A stretch of 64,000 nucleotides of DNA from Sinomicrobium weinanense (lineage in GTDB: Bacteria; Bacteroidota; Bacteroidia; Flavobacteriales; Flavobacteriaceae): assembly GCF_018863395.1 (NCBI RefSeq), contig NZ_JAHKRR010000007.1, positions 1 to 64,000 of the forward strand. The letters run 5' to 3'. Under the pieces are notes generated by a model. The model did no database searches, was not told where the DNA came from, and was given only the letters and a program-made list of their open reading frames with translations. Below are positions 6,949-14,731 of this stretch, piece after piece; position 1 is the stretch's first letter; each line of letters begins with the position of its first letter. Both the position numbers and the translations under genes were made by a program.

Positions 6949-7022
6949 CGGTCCGGACGGGATTCGAACCCGCGACCCCATGCGTGACAGGCATGTATTC
7001 TAACCAGCTGAACTACCGGACC
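6949..7022 (-). tRNA. tRNA-Asp (anticodon GTC)
   Basis: Read on the minus strand, the 74-base gene has acceptor arms GGTCCGG/CCGGACC with discriminator G, the D-arm GTTCAGCTGGTTAGAAT, the anticodon arm ATGCC-TGTCACG-CATG with anticodon GTC, and the T-arm GCGGGTTCGAATCCCGT. CCA is not encoded. The integrase gene lies downstream of its 3' end, so the 3' half is the likely attachment site. The second att copy was not found in this window and should lie further left. Confidence 0.97.
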
Positions 7023-7040
7023 TCCTCTGTATTGCGGATG

Positions 7041-7071
7041 CAAATATACACCCCATTTTTAATTCCGCAAA
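7041..7071 (-). promoter_or_regulatory. Promoter of tRNA-Asp
   Basis: On the minus strand TTTG (7071-7068), a 19-base spacer and TATATTTG (7048-7041) match the Bacteroidetes consensus exactly. The sequence just after the -7 box, GCATCCGCAATA, is also found after the -7 box of the tRNA-Gly/Leu promoter. Confidence 0.85.
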
Positions 7072-7108
7072 TGTTTTCACCAAAAAAATGTCCTTTATTT
7101 CCCCTTCC

Positions 7109-8038
7109 TCAAATAAACTTTTGTCTTTCAACCAGGTAGGTTTGTAAAATTTTTTCGAGATCCCTGTTTATATCGGCTTCGACATATTTGATGCGGTATC
7201 GGGCCGCTCTCAGTTTTATCGTTTCAGTATAGGATTTAACAGCCTCCCGGTAATCTTCCCGGACATTGTCGGCATACAGGTTAATGTATTCCCCGGTTTC
7301 CACATCGACAAACCGCTTGGGGCGATTGTCAAAATCAAAATGATATTCACTGGCTTTGTCCATTACATGAAAGAGCACAACCTCGTGCTTATTGTATTTC
7401 AGGTGGCGAAGGGCATCGAACAGTTCTTCATCTTCCGTTTCGTCCTGGAACATGTCGGTAAAGACGAAGATCATGCTTCTGCGGTGTATCTTTTCTGCGA
7501 TCTGGTGTAAATAGGTATAGGTCTTCGTAGCCCTCTCCTTTTCGGCGTGAGAGGCGATATCTTCCAGGGTTTTGAGCAACATCCGGTAATGCCGGTTGCT
7601 CCCCTTTTCCGGAGCATAAAAATTATAGGCATCGGAATAGATGCTCAATCCCATGGCATCGCGTTGCCGTTTCAGCAGGTTCATCAGGGCAGCAGCGGCC
7701 AAAACGGAAAAACCGATCTTATTGAGACTGGCTGCCGACAATTGTTTCACTTCCGGGTAGTACATGGAAGAAGAATTATCTATGATAATATGACACCTGA
7801 GATTGGTTTCCTCTTCGTAGCTCTTGGAATAAAGTTTGTCGGTCTTTGCATAGAGTTTCCAGTCTATATGCCGGGTACTTTCTCCGGGGTTATAGATACG
7901 GTGTTCTGCAAATTCGGAAGAAAACCCGTGAAAAGGGCTTTTGTGCATACCGCTGATAAACCCCTCTACGACCTGGTTGGCCAGTAGCCCGAGGTTTTTA
8001 AAAAGCTGTATATTGTTTAATTCGTTCTGTATGTCCAC
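7109..8038 (-). CDS. DUF58 domain protein
   Basis: DUF58 protein of about 309 residues from a GTG start at 8038. It contains the block HKSPFHGFSSEFAEHRIYNP and R-H-I-D-W-K-L-Y-A-K-T, then a von Willebrand A-like fold with a D-N-S-S-S-M metal-ion site. Such proteins are often found with MoxR ATPases and other VWA proteins, but none is adjacent here. An ATG frame open to 8107 would add 23 residues, but those codons overlap the thioredoxin terminator (8084-8117), and family members usually begin with a (M/V)-D-I-Q-x-E-L-N-N segment, which here is encoded from the GTG. The exact cellular role is unknown; it is likely cytoplasmic. Confidence 0.85.
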   Translation of the reverse strand: MDIQNELNNIQLFKNLGLLANQVVEGFISGMHKSPFHGFSSEFAEHRIYNPGESTRHIDWKLYAKTDKLYSKSYEEETNLRCHIIIDNSSSMYYPEVKQLSAASLNKIGFSVLAAAALMNLLKRQRDAMGLSIYSDAYNFYAPEKGSNRHYRMLLKTLEDIASHAEKERATKTYTYLHQIAEKIHRRSMIFVFTDMFQDETEDEELFDALRHLKYNKHEVVLFHVMDKASEYHFDFDNRPKRFVDVETGEYINLYADNVREDYREAVKSYTETIKLRAARYRIKYVEADINRDLEKILQTYLVERQKFI

Positions 8039-8083
8039 ATGCTTGTGTTTATCGTCCTGAAAAAAGGACCGGCGTATAAAAAT

Positions 8084-8117
8084 AAAAAAGGTTTGACTGT
8101 ACGCCAAACCTTTTTTT
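8084..8117 (-). terminator. Terminator of thioredoxin gene
   Basis: AAAAAGGTTTG and CAAACCTTTTT form a perfect 11-base stem with a 9-base loop. On the minus strand it is followed by a T tract. It begins about 23 bases after the trxA stop codon and would also work in the opposite direction. Confidence 0.85.
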
Positions 8118-8139
8118 ATTTCTTATGCTGCAATAACTT

Positions 8140-8457
8140 TTACAGCAATGTATCGATTGCCTCGGTATAAGTAGCCTTAGGTGCTACGCCTACCTGTCTT
8201 CCGACTACTTCTCCGTTTTGGAAAACCAGTACAGTAGGAATGTTGCGCACTCCGTATTTGGCGGCAAACTCCTGGTTGGCGTCTACATCCACTTTTCCGA
8301 TTACAGCTTTACCTTCATACTCGGAGCTGATCTCTTCAATGATAGGCCCTACCATTCTACAAGGCCCGCACCAGGCTGCCCAAAAGTCTACCATAACCGG
8401 TTTATCGCTTTTTAATACTACTTCCTCAAAAGTAGCGTCTGTGATCTCTAATGCCAT
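8140..8457 (-). CDS. trxA: Thioredoxin
   Basis: A 105-residue canonical thioredoxin with the redox motif WCGPCRMVGPII, the buried Asp in VMVDFWAAWC, and the cis-proline loop NIPTVLVFQNG. It reduces disulfides of cytoplasmic proteins such as ribonucleotide reductase and peroxiredoxins, using thioredoxin reductase. Length and motifs are normal and no signal peptide is present. It appears monocistronic, with its own hairpin terminator and an AT-rich upstream gap containing a TAAATTTG box on the minus strand at 8502-8495. Confidence 0.97.
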   Translation of the reverse strand: MALEITDATFEEVVLKSDKPVMVDFWAAWCGPCRMVGPIIEEISSEYEGKAVIGKVDVDANQEFAAKYGVRNIPTVLVFQNGEVVGRQVGVAPKATYTEAIDTLL

Positions 8458-8584
8458 AATATAAAATTTAAGTTTCCTAATCAGGTTTACTATGCAAATT
8501 TAATCAAATATTCTTCCAAATTTCATGCCAACATATTAGTTTTGATTATGAGTGCATTAAGAAAACCAATAACCAGAAGTTCGT

Positions 8585-9970
8585 TTACTTCCCGACGAGG
8601 ATAAGGTATTGCCAGGGTTTAAAATCATACGGGGTTCCTGCATTGATCTGCATTTCCTCCCCGGTCATATAATTCTTGTATTCCCCATCTGTCTCCACCG
8701 TAAATTTCAGAGATTCGGCCGACAGGTTAGCGATAAACACCACACGGTCCCCATCCTTTTCCCGGACAAAGGCCAATACCTTCTCATCATCGGAAGTGCT
8801 GAGGCGTTTATAGGAAGCGGCCTTTTTACCGCCATTCAGGGCCTTGTTCCCGTTTTTCAGCTTTCCGAGCTTTTCGTACAGCGGATAGAACTTCCCTTTT
8901 TCCTTATTGATGGTATCTTTTTCAAAAAACAGCAGCCTCTTGTCCATATCGTATTCCTGTCCGCTGTAAATAAGCGGCATTCCCGGAATTGCGTAAGTCA
9001 TGGCGGCAAAGGTCTCCGCAGCATCACCCATACGTTCGAAAACCGTTCCGTTCCAGGAGTTCTCATCGTGATTGGAAGTAAAGTTCATAAAAATATCATC
9101 GGCCTCCAGCAGGGTATCGTTCTTAACCATGTAGGCATCCCAGTCTTTGACATTTTTCTTGCCCTGTGCGATCTCGTTAAGGAGATGATGCCCTTCCCAG
9201 GCATATTGCATGTCAAAAGCGTTTTTCAGCAATTCGGGCTGTTCTGCTTCGGCCAGCATAAATACCGGTTTTACTTCTCTCAACCTGTCTGCGGCCTCTT
9301 CCCAGAAATCCACAGGTACCTGATGAGCCACATCGCAGCGATAGCCGTCTATGTTTTCTTCTTCAATCCAGTAGCGCATGTCTTTGATCATTTCTTCACG
9401 CATCTCGTGGTTGTCGTAATTGAGGTCGGCCACATCGGTCCAGTCCCAGGATTCGCCTGTTTCGGGGTTTATCGGGTCTATAATATGGCCTTCTTTATCC
9501 TGAGTATAGTATTCCGGGCGCTGTTCGATCCATACGTGGTCCCACCCGGTATGGTTGGCCACCCAGTCCAGGATAACGTATATACCATTGTCATGGGCCG
9601 TTTTTATTAGTTTCCTGAAATCTTCCAGCGTACCAAATTCCGGGTTAACTTTGGTGTAGTCGGTTATGGCGTAATAGCTCCCCAGCGATCCTTTGCTCTT
9701 TGTGGAAGAGATCGGGTAAACGGGCATCAGCCAGATCACTTTTACTCCCAGCCCTTTTAGTTTCGGAATATCTTGTGTAAATGCGTTAAAACTTCCCTCT
9801 TCGGAATATTGACGGATGTTGGCCTCATAGATAACAGCCGTTTCCAGTATCTCATCGGAAACGGGGGCCAGTTCTGTTTTTGGTTCGGCCTTGCCTACCT
9901 GCTTTTTCTCCTCCTTTTTGCACGATACGAAGGAAAATATTGCGATGGTAATAATTAAGATCTTTTTCAT
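8585..9970 (-). CDS. GH13 alpha-amylase-family lipoprotein
   Basis: The chosen ATG at 9970 gives a 461-residue lipoprotein (MKKILIITIAIFSFVS then Cys). An upstream ATG at 10042 would bury the signal and is rejected. GH13 regions are seen in order: DWVANHTGWDH (region I), GYRCDVAH with the nucleophile Asp (II), MLAEAEQP with the acid/base Glu (III) and FTSNHDENSW with the third Asp (IV). A short C-terminal beta domain follows. It is the last gene of the maltodextrin operon (MFS, pgmB, GH65, GH13, this gene) and probably trims oligosaccharides at a membrane surface. Whether it is an alpha-amylase, glucosidase or transferase is not settled by motifs. Confidence 0.88.
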   Translation of the reverse strand: MKKILIITIAIFSFVSCKKEEKKQVGKAEPKTELAPVSDEILETAVIYEANIRQYSEEGSFNAFTQDIPKLKGLGVKVIWLMPVYPISSTKSKGSLGSYYAITDYTKVNPEFGTLEDFRKLIKTAHDNGIYVILDWVANHTGWDHVWIEQRPEYYTQDKEGHIIDPINPETGESWDWTDVADLNYDNHEMREEMIKDMRYWIEEENIDGYRCDVAHQVPVDFWEEAADRLREVKPVFMLAEAEQPELLKNAFDMQYAWEGHHLLNEIAQGKKNVKDWDAYMVKNDTLLEADDIFMNFTSNHDENSWNGTVFERMGDAAETFAAMTYAIPGMPLIYSGQEYDMDKRLLFFEKDTINKEKGKFYPLYEKLGKLKNGNKALNGGKKAASYKRLSTSDDEKVLAFVREKDGDRVVFIANLSAESLKFTVETDGEYKNYMTGEEMQINAGTPYDFKPWQYLILVGK

Positions 9971-10067
9971 TTCAGGTTTAGTGTTTGATAATATGGTTTT
10001 AAATACTTTTTTTAGCACATAACATAAATTGAATTTCAACAACTCCCCGATTTGTTATCCCAGTTCT

Positions 10068-10215
10068 ATAATTATGTCATCCCTTCGGGATTTAAAAGGC
10101 CTGAAAGGCTGACATTTTTATAGAAACAACGGCATTAAACCCCGAAGGGGTGATATATTATTATCAACGGCCTAAAAGGACATTACCCTTTAGGGTCGGG
10201 AGCGAGCTGATTTAC
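10068..10215. repeat. Intergenic interspersed repeat cluster
   Basis: The gap between the two GH13 genes (9971-10264) holds CCCTTCGGG, GGCCTGAAAGGCTGAC, ACCCCGAAGGGGTGATA and CAACGGCC elements forming small palindromes. The stretch 10115-10154 closely resembles 14636-14677 upstream of the GH65 gene (shared TTTTTAT, GAAACA and GGGGTGATA blocks in the same order). No gene is seen. It may form intercistronic RNA hairpins. Confidence 0.6.
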
Positions 10216-10264
10216 CGGTGAATAGTCTCAAAAACAATTTTTGTCATGTGCTAAATACTTTTGT

Positions 10265-12172
10265 TTATTCGAGTTTCAGGATCATGGCTGTTTTAGACGG
10301 TATGTTTATCGTTTCGGATATATCTACCGCTTTTCCACTGAGCACTTCTTTTCCTTTAGTGTGATGACCTATACTTTCCGCAAAACGATCTGTCTTTACG
10401 GTCCGGGCTTCTGCACTGTTATTGAGCAGTACCATCACCGTGTCATTATCGTTATATCGAAAATAAACATACACATTATTCTCAGGCAGGTAGTGTTTGG
10501 TCTTTCCGGTATGGATCACCGGCGTGTGTTTTCTCCAACTGAACAGCTTTGAAGTAAAATCGAAATACTCCTTCTGTTTTTCCGTACGTCCGGAAGCGGT
10601 AAAGGCATTGTTTTCATCGCCTTCCCATCCGCCGGGAAAATCCTTACGTATATCGCCGTCGCCCTTGTCCTTATTTCCGGCCATCCCGATCTCGCTTCCG
10701 TAATATATCTGGGGAATACCACGGACCGTAGCGATCAGGGTCATGGCCATTTTGTATTTATCGATATCACCTTCATAGATATGGTTCAATCGCTGTGTAT
10801 CGTGATTCTCGGCAAAGACCAGCAGGTTATTGATATCAGAATAAAGGAAGTCATTTACAAAATTGCTGTAAACCTTCACTATTCCCTTGTCCCATGTAGC
10901 CTCGTCTTCGTTAAAAACCACCCCCAGGGCATCGTGCAGGGTAAAATCCATAACACTCGGCAAATGTGAGTTGAAATCCTGAAGGGCACCGATCTCACTG
11001 TCTTTCTGCCAGTAGGCGATCTGTGCCTGGTTGTGCAGCCATATCTCTCCTACGATGTTGAAATGAGGGTATTCGTCCATAATGGCTTTGGTCCATTCAG
11101 AGATCCCTTCCTTGTCGTTATAGGAATAAGTGTCTACCCGAAAGCCATCGAGACCCGTATACTCGATCCACCAGATAGCATTCTGGATCAGGTAATTGAG
11201 CACCAGCGGATTACTTTGATTCAGGTCGGGCATGGTGGAGACGAACCAGCCATCCACACAATACTTTTTATCGATGTCGGAAGTATTGGGGTCATATTGC
11301 GTTTCCATCCTGTAATTGGAATTGGCATAGCCGGCCCTTCGGCTCCCTTCGGCTCCGCTCCGGGACCGCCGCTCAGGGAACTCCCTTCGACCATGCTCAG
11401 GGAACAGGTGTACCCAGTCATATGTAGGCAGGTCTTTGATCATCCAGTGTTCCGCCCCCCAGTGGTTAGTTACGTAATCCATTAGGAGTTTCATATCCCG
11501 TTTGTGCAGTTCATCTGCAAGGCGTTTATAATCTTCATTAGTGCCATAACGGGGGTCTATGCGATACACATCGCTCTGCGCATAGGTGTGATAGGAATAT
11601 TCCGGGTCGTTGTCCTCAAGCAGCGGTGTGCTCCAGATTGCCGTGGCCCCGAGTTTTTCGATATAATCCAGGTGATCGATGATCCCTTGTATATCCCCGC
11701 CGTGGCGTCCGCCGGATTTGCTGCGGTCGGCTGCTTCGGTGGTCCCGGGATGCGAGTCATTTCCGGAATCTCCGTTGGCAAACCTGTCGGGCATCAGGAG
11801 ATAGATAAGATCGGAACTGTCAAACCCTTTCCGCAGTGCCGAACCTTCTTTCCTTTCCCTGAACTCATAGACATAGCTATCTACTGCCCTTTTGCCGTTT
11901 TTCAATAGTTTAAGGGTATATTTCCCTGCGGGTACATTTTCCGTATTTATGGTTACAAACAGATAGTTCGGGTTTTCCGTTTTCCGGATATTGTTGATGG
12001 TAATTCCTTCCATTTCCGGGGTATACCGGGCAATATCCTTGCCGTAAAGCATAAGCTGCAATTCGTTACGGTGCATTCCGTTCCACCAGAACGGAGGCTC
12101 CACTTTTTCTATTTGCTGAGCGATTGAAGAAGTGGTACTCAAGAAAATTAATATGTATAGTATCTTTTTCAT
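10265..12172 (-). CDS. GH13 neopullulanase/cyclomaltodextrinase-like enzyme (SusA type), with a repeat-derived insert
   Basis: A 635-residue enzyme. It has a signal peptide (ending ...TTSSIAQ), an N-terminal immunoglobulin-like cyclomaltodextrinase domain (about 22-105), a GH13 barrel starting YLLMPDRFANGD, and a C-terminal beta domain. Catalytic sites: GFRVDTYSY (nucleophile Asp), VGEIW (Glu) and AENHDTQRL (Asp). The expected activity is hydrolysis of imported maltodextrins or pullulan in the periplasm. An odd Arg/Gly/Glu-rich insert of about 24 residues (HGRREFPERRSRSGAEGSRR) follows WVHLFPE, where relatives pass directly into a T/N-x-R-x-E-T-Q-Y-D-P segment. It is encoded by a genome repeat at 11333-11405. 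The reading frame remains open, but activity is uncertain. Confidence 0.9.
   Translation of the reverse strand: MKKILYILIFLSTTSSIAQQIEKVEPPFWWNGMHRNELQLMLYGKDIARYTPEMEGITINNIRKTENPNYLFVTINTENVPAGKYTLKLLKNGKRAVDSYVYEFRERKEGSALRKGFDSSDLIYLLMPDRFANGDSGNDSHPGTTEAADRSKSGGRHGGDIQGIIDHLDYIEKLGATAIWSTPLLEDNDPEYSYHTYAQSDVYRIDPRYGTNEDYKRLADELHKRDMKLLMDYVTNHWGAEHWMIKDLPTYDWVHLFPEHGRREFPERRSRSGAEGSRRAGYANSNYRMETQYDPNTSDIDKKYCVDGWFVSTMPDLNQSNPLVLNYLIQNAIWWIEYTGLDGFRVDTYSYNDKEGISEWTKAIMDEYPHFNIVGEIWLHNQAQIAYWQKDSEIGALQDFNSHLPSVMDFTLHDALGVVFNEDEATWDKGIVKVYSNFVNDFLYSDINNLLVFAENHDTQRLNHIYEGDIDKYKMAMTLIATVRGIPQIYYGSEIGMAGNKDKGDGDIRKDFPGGWEGDENNAFTASGRTEKQKEYFDFTSKLFSWRKHTPVIHTGKTKHYLPENNVYVYFRYNDNDTVMVLLNNSAEARTVKTDRFAESIGHHTKGKEVLSGKAVDISETINIPSKTAMILKLE
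11333..11405. repeat. Interspersed CTTCGRC...GCTCAGGG repeat inside a GH13 coding sequence
   Basis: The plus strand reads CCCTTCGGCTCCCTTCGGCT, then CGCTCAGGGAAC, then CCCTTCGACCATGCTCAGGG. These words match the intergenic repeat family seen at about 39647, 39757, 51833, 51873, 56907 and 59890. The length keeps the GH13 frame open. Confidence 0.7.
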
Positions 12173-12187
12173 CTAAAGGTGTATTTC

Positions 12188-12285
12188 GACATAGGACTAT
12201 AAGACGTATGACATAAGACTATTTTGACTTAGGGATTAGCTTTTGCTTCCCCTGTCTTATATCCTAAGTCCTGTAATCCTATGTC
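12188..12285. repeat. Imperfect intergenic palindrome between GH65 and GH13 genes
   Basis: Arms of 32 bases at 12188-12219 and 12254-12285 (beginning GACATAGGA and ending TCCTATGTC) match at 26 of 32 positions. Each arm is itself made of variations on a word of the type GACATAAGAC. It lies within an operon, so it would form a long hairpin in the mRNA between the two coding regions. Confidence 0.75.
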
Positions 12286-12294
12286 AATTTTTAT

Positions 12295-14604
12295 TTAAAT
12301 GGCTACGAGGTTTCCCGGTTCTACCGTCACCTGTTTTCCGTTGACGGCCACCGTAAGGGCTTTGTCGCCTTCCAGGACGAACTCGGTCCCTCCGGATTTT
12401 ACAGACACTTTCAGTACCTGCCCCCTGAAATTAATCTTAAAGGAATAGCCCTCCCATTGCCCGGGTATCTTCGGACTGAAATGCAGAATATTGTCTTTGA
12501 TCCGCATGCCCCCGAAGCCTTCCACAATACTCATCCAGGTTCCGGCCATTGAGGTAATGTGGCATCCTTCTTTTACTTCCCTGTTGTAGTCGTCCAGGTC
12601 CAGGCGGGATGTACGCAGGTAAAAGGCATAGGCCTGCTCCATCCTTCCGAGGAGTGCGGCCTGGATAGAATGCACACAGGGCGACAGGGACGACTCGTGT
12701 ACCGTAAAGGGCTCGTAAAAATCGAAATGCTTTTCCAGTGCTGAGCGGCTGAAGTGGTCTTCAAAGAAATAAAAGCCCTGAAGTACATCGGCCTGTTTAA
12801 TGTAAGGCGAACGCAATATGCGGTCCCATGACCATTTTTGATTGAGGGGACGCTGTGATACATCCAGGTCTGCTACTTTTATTAATTCTTTATCCAGGAA
12901 ACCGTCCTGTTGCAGGTAGATCCCATGCTCTTCGGAATAGGGAAAGTACATATGTTCCGCAACTTCTTTCCATCGCTGTATCTCAGCATCGGACAGCCCG
13001 GTTTTTCCCGAGATACGGATATGGTCTTCTGAATATTCCTCTTTTACCTTTTCTACCTGCTCTGCAGCATACTCCAGGCACCACTTCGCCATGTAGTTGG
13101 TATACCAGTTATTGTTGACATTGTTCTCGTATTCGTTGGGACCGGTAACGCCCAGGATCACATATTTGTTCCTGGCTTTGGAGAACGTTGCCCTCTGTTG
13201 CCAGAACCGCGCTATGCCGATCAGTACTTCCAGTCCCATTTCGGGGATATAGCTGTAATCGCCCGTGTAGCGGTAATAGTTGTATATGCCAAAAGCAATG
13301 GCCCCGTTGCGGTGTATTTCCTCGAAGGTGATCTCCCACTCATTATGGCATTCTTCCCCGTTCATCGTTACCATCGGGTAAAGGGCAGCACCATTTCGGA
13401 AACCGAGCTTTTCGGCATTTTCGATGGCCTTGTCGAGCTGATTATAGCGATACGACAACAGGTTTCGCGCTACCTGCTGATTTTTCGTGGCCATATAAAA
13501 AGGTAGACAATAGGCTTCGGTATCCCAATAAGTGCTTCCGCCGTATTTCTCGCCGGTAAACCCTTTGGGGCCGATATTCAGCCGGGCATCTTTGCCCAGG
13601 TAAGTCTGGTTCAACTGGAAAATATTAAAACGTATGCCCTGTTGTGCCTTTACATCCCCTTCGATGGTGATGTCTGCCATTTCCCATATCCGGGACCAGG
13701 CTTCTTTTTGTGCTTCCAGCAGGGTTTTGTATCCTTTTTCTGCCGCTTTCCGGATCACTTCCTGTGCGGCAGGAATGAGCTTGTCCTTATCGTGATTCAT
13801 GGAAACGGTATACCCGCCGAGTTTTTGGATCGAGGCCTTTTCTCCTTTTTTTACCGGGACCTCATAGCTCAATTGCACCTTGTCGTCCGCAGATTCCGTA
13901 GTTACCGGGCCAAGGGCCAGCTCTTCCTCATTCCGGAACAGGGTGTTGTGCATATATGTGGCCACCCGGAAATGTGTCTTAAAGGTCTGTGCCACAACAA
14001 AGCCTTCACGGTTGGAAAACCTGGTTTCGACCGGTTCCCAGAACTTTTCGTCCCAGTTGGCATCCTCATTGGTGATACCTGCGTCAACATAGGGGTGGAA
14101 GACAATATTGATATCCCGGTTCAACGGGGTTACCTCATAATATATCACCCCGAGCTCATCCTGTTCCAGGGAGAGGAACCTCCGGGCATCTACCCGGACT
14201 TCGGCATCATTTTGCAACACAGCTTCGAACGAACGGCGATGCCATCCTTCTTTCATGTTCAGTTCGCGGCGAAATGCCCTGATCTCCTTACATCGGGCCA
14301 GGTCCAATTTTTCCCCGTCGATCTCCACATCGATACCGATCCAGTTCGGAGCGTTGAGCACTTTGGCAAAATACTCGGGATAACCGTTTTTCCACCAGCC
14401 TACTTTGGTCTTGTCGGGATAATACACCCCGGCAATATAGCTTCCCTGGAAGGTAGGGCCGGAATAGCTTTCCTCGAAATTGGCCCGCTGCCCCATGGCC
14501 CCATTACCCAGGCTGAACAGGCTTTCGGATGATTCTACCCTGTTTTTGTCAAATCCTTCTTCTACAATAGACCATTCTTCGGGAATGATATAATCTTGGT
14601 TCAT
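12295..14604 (-). CDS. GH65 maltose phosphorylase (or related disaccharide phosphorylase)
   Basis: About 769 residues from the ATG at 14604 (MNQDYIIPEEW...). The open frame runs up to 14841, but that extension overlaps pgmB and repeat sequence and has no family similarity. GH65 features: an N-terminal beta-sandwich beginning E-E-W-S-I-V-E-E-G-F and S-L-G-N-G-x-M-G-x-R, then the (alpha/alpha)6 barrel with the catalytic Glu in VTGPNEYENNVNNNWYTN, and phosphate-binding HESSLSP. No signal peptide, so it is cytoplasmic. It phosphorolyses maltose to glucose and beta-glucose-1-phosphate. The adjacent beta-phosphoglucomutase gene fits exactly, favouring maltose (or trehalose/kojibiose) phosphorylase over a hydrolase. 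Confidence 0.92.
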   Translation of the reverse strand: MNQDYIIPEEWSIVEEGFDKNRVESSESLFSLGNGAMGQRANFEESYSGPTFQGSYIAGVYYPDKTKVGWWKNGYPEYFAKVLNAPNWIGIDVEIDGEKLDLARCKEIRAFRRELNMKEGWHRRSFEAVLQNDAEVRVDARRFLSLEQDELGVIYYEVTPLNRDINIVFHPYVDAGITNEDANWDEKFWEPVETRFSNREGFVVAQTFKTHFRVATYMHNTLFRNEEELALGPVTTESADDKVQLSYEVPVKKGEKASIQKLGGYTVSMNHDKDKLIPAAQEVIRKAAEKGYKTLLEAQKEAWSRIWEMADITIEGDVKAQQGIRFNIFQLNQTYLGKDARLNIGPKGFTGEKYGGSTYWDTEAYCLPFYMATKNQQVARNLLSYRYNQLDKAIENAEKLGFRNGAALYPMVTMNGEECHNEWEITFEEIHRNGAIAFGIYNYYRYTGDYSYIPEMGLEVLIGIARFWQQRATFSKARNKYVILGVTGPNEYENNVNNNWYTNYMAKWCLEYAAEQVEKVKEEYSEDHIRISGKTGLSDAEIQRWKEVAEHMYFPYSEEHGIYLQQDGFLDKELIKVADLDVSQRPLNQKWSWDRILRSPYIKQADVLQGFYFFEDHFSRSALEKHFDFYEPFTVHESSLSPCVHSIQAALLGRMEQAYAFYLRTSRLDLDDYNREVKEGCHITSMAGTWMSIVEGFGGMRIKDNILHFSPKIPGQWEGYSFKINFRGQVLKVSVKSGGTEFVLEGDKALTVAVNGKQVTVEPGNLVAI

Positions 14605-14635
14605 CTTTATTCTTGTTTTTTGATTTGTCGCAGCT

Positions 14636-14712
14636 ATTTTTATGGAAACACATTGTCCTTTCCCCTGTGGGGTGATAGGCCCAAGTGGAGCCGTTGCATG
14701 CAACGGCCTTAC
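14636..14712. repeat. Intergenic repeat upstream of GH65, related to 10115-10154
   Basis: It contains TTTTTATGGAAACA, CCCCTGTGGGGTGATA and the perfect palindrome CCGTTGCATGCAACGG (14692-14707) inside a longer GAGCCG...CGGCTC hairpin. It occupies the gap between pgmB and GH65. Confidence 0.6.
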
Positions 14713-14731
14713 GGCTCTGCGGTATTGTTGT

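Noticed and set aside
1-7000. A complete type VI secretion locus
   Set aside because: Only an Hcp-like gene is present; no TssB/C, TssK, VgrG or ClpV homologues are seen in the window.
6758-7139. Two open frames (minus 6758-6994 and plus 6906-7139) across the tRNA-Asp region
   Set aside because: They read through tRNA-Asp and its terminators; the translation contains antisense tRNA peptides and no domain.
8609-9610. 333-codon plus-strand frame opposite the GH13 lipoprotein
   Set aside because: Antisense to a GH13 gene with all four catalytic regions. The predicted protein has no recognisable domain.
13642-14532. 296-codon plus-strand frame opposite GH65
   Set aside because: Antisense shadow; GH65 motifs on the minus strand are intact throughout.
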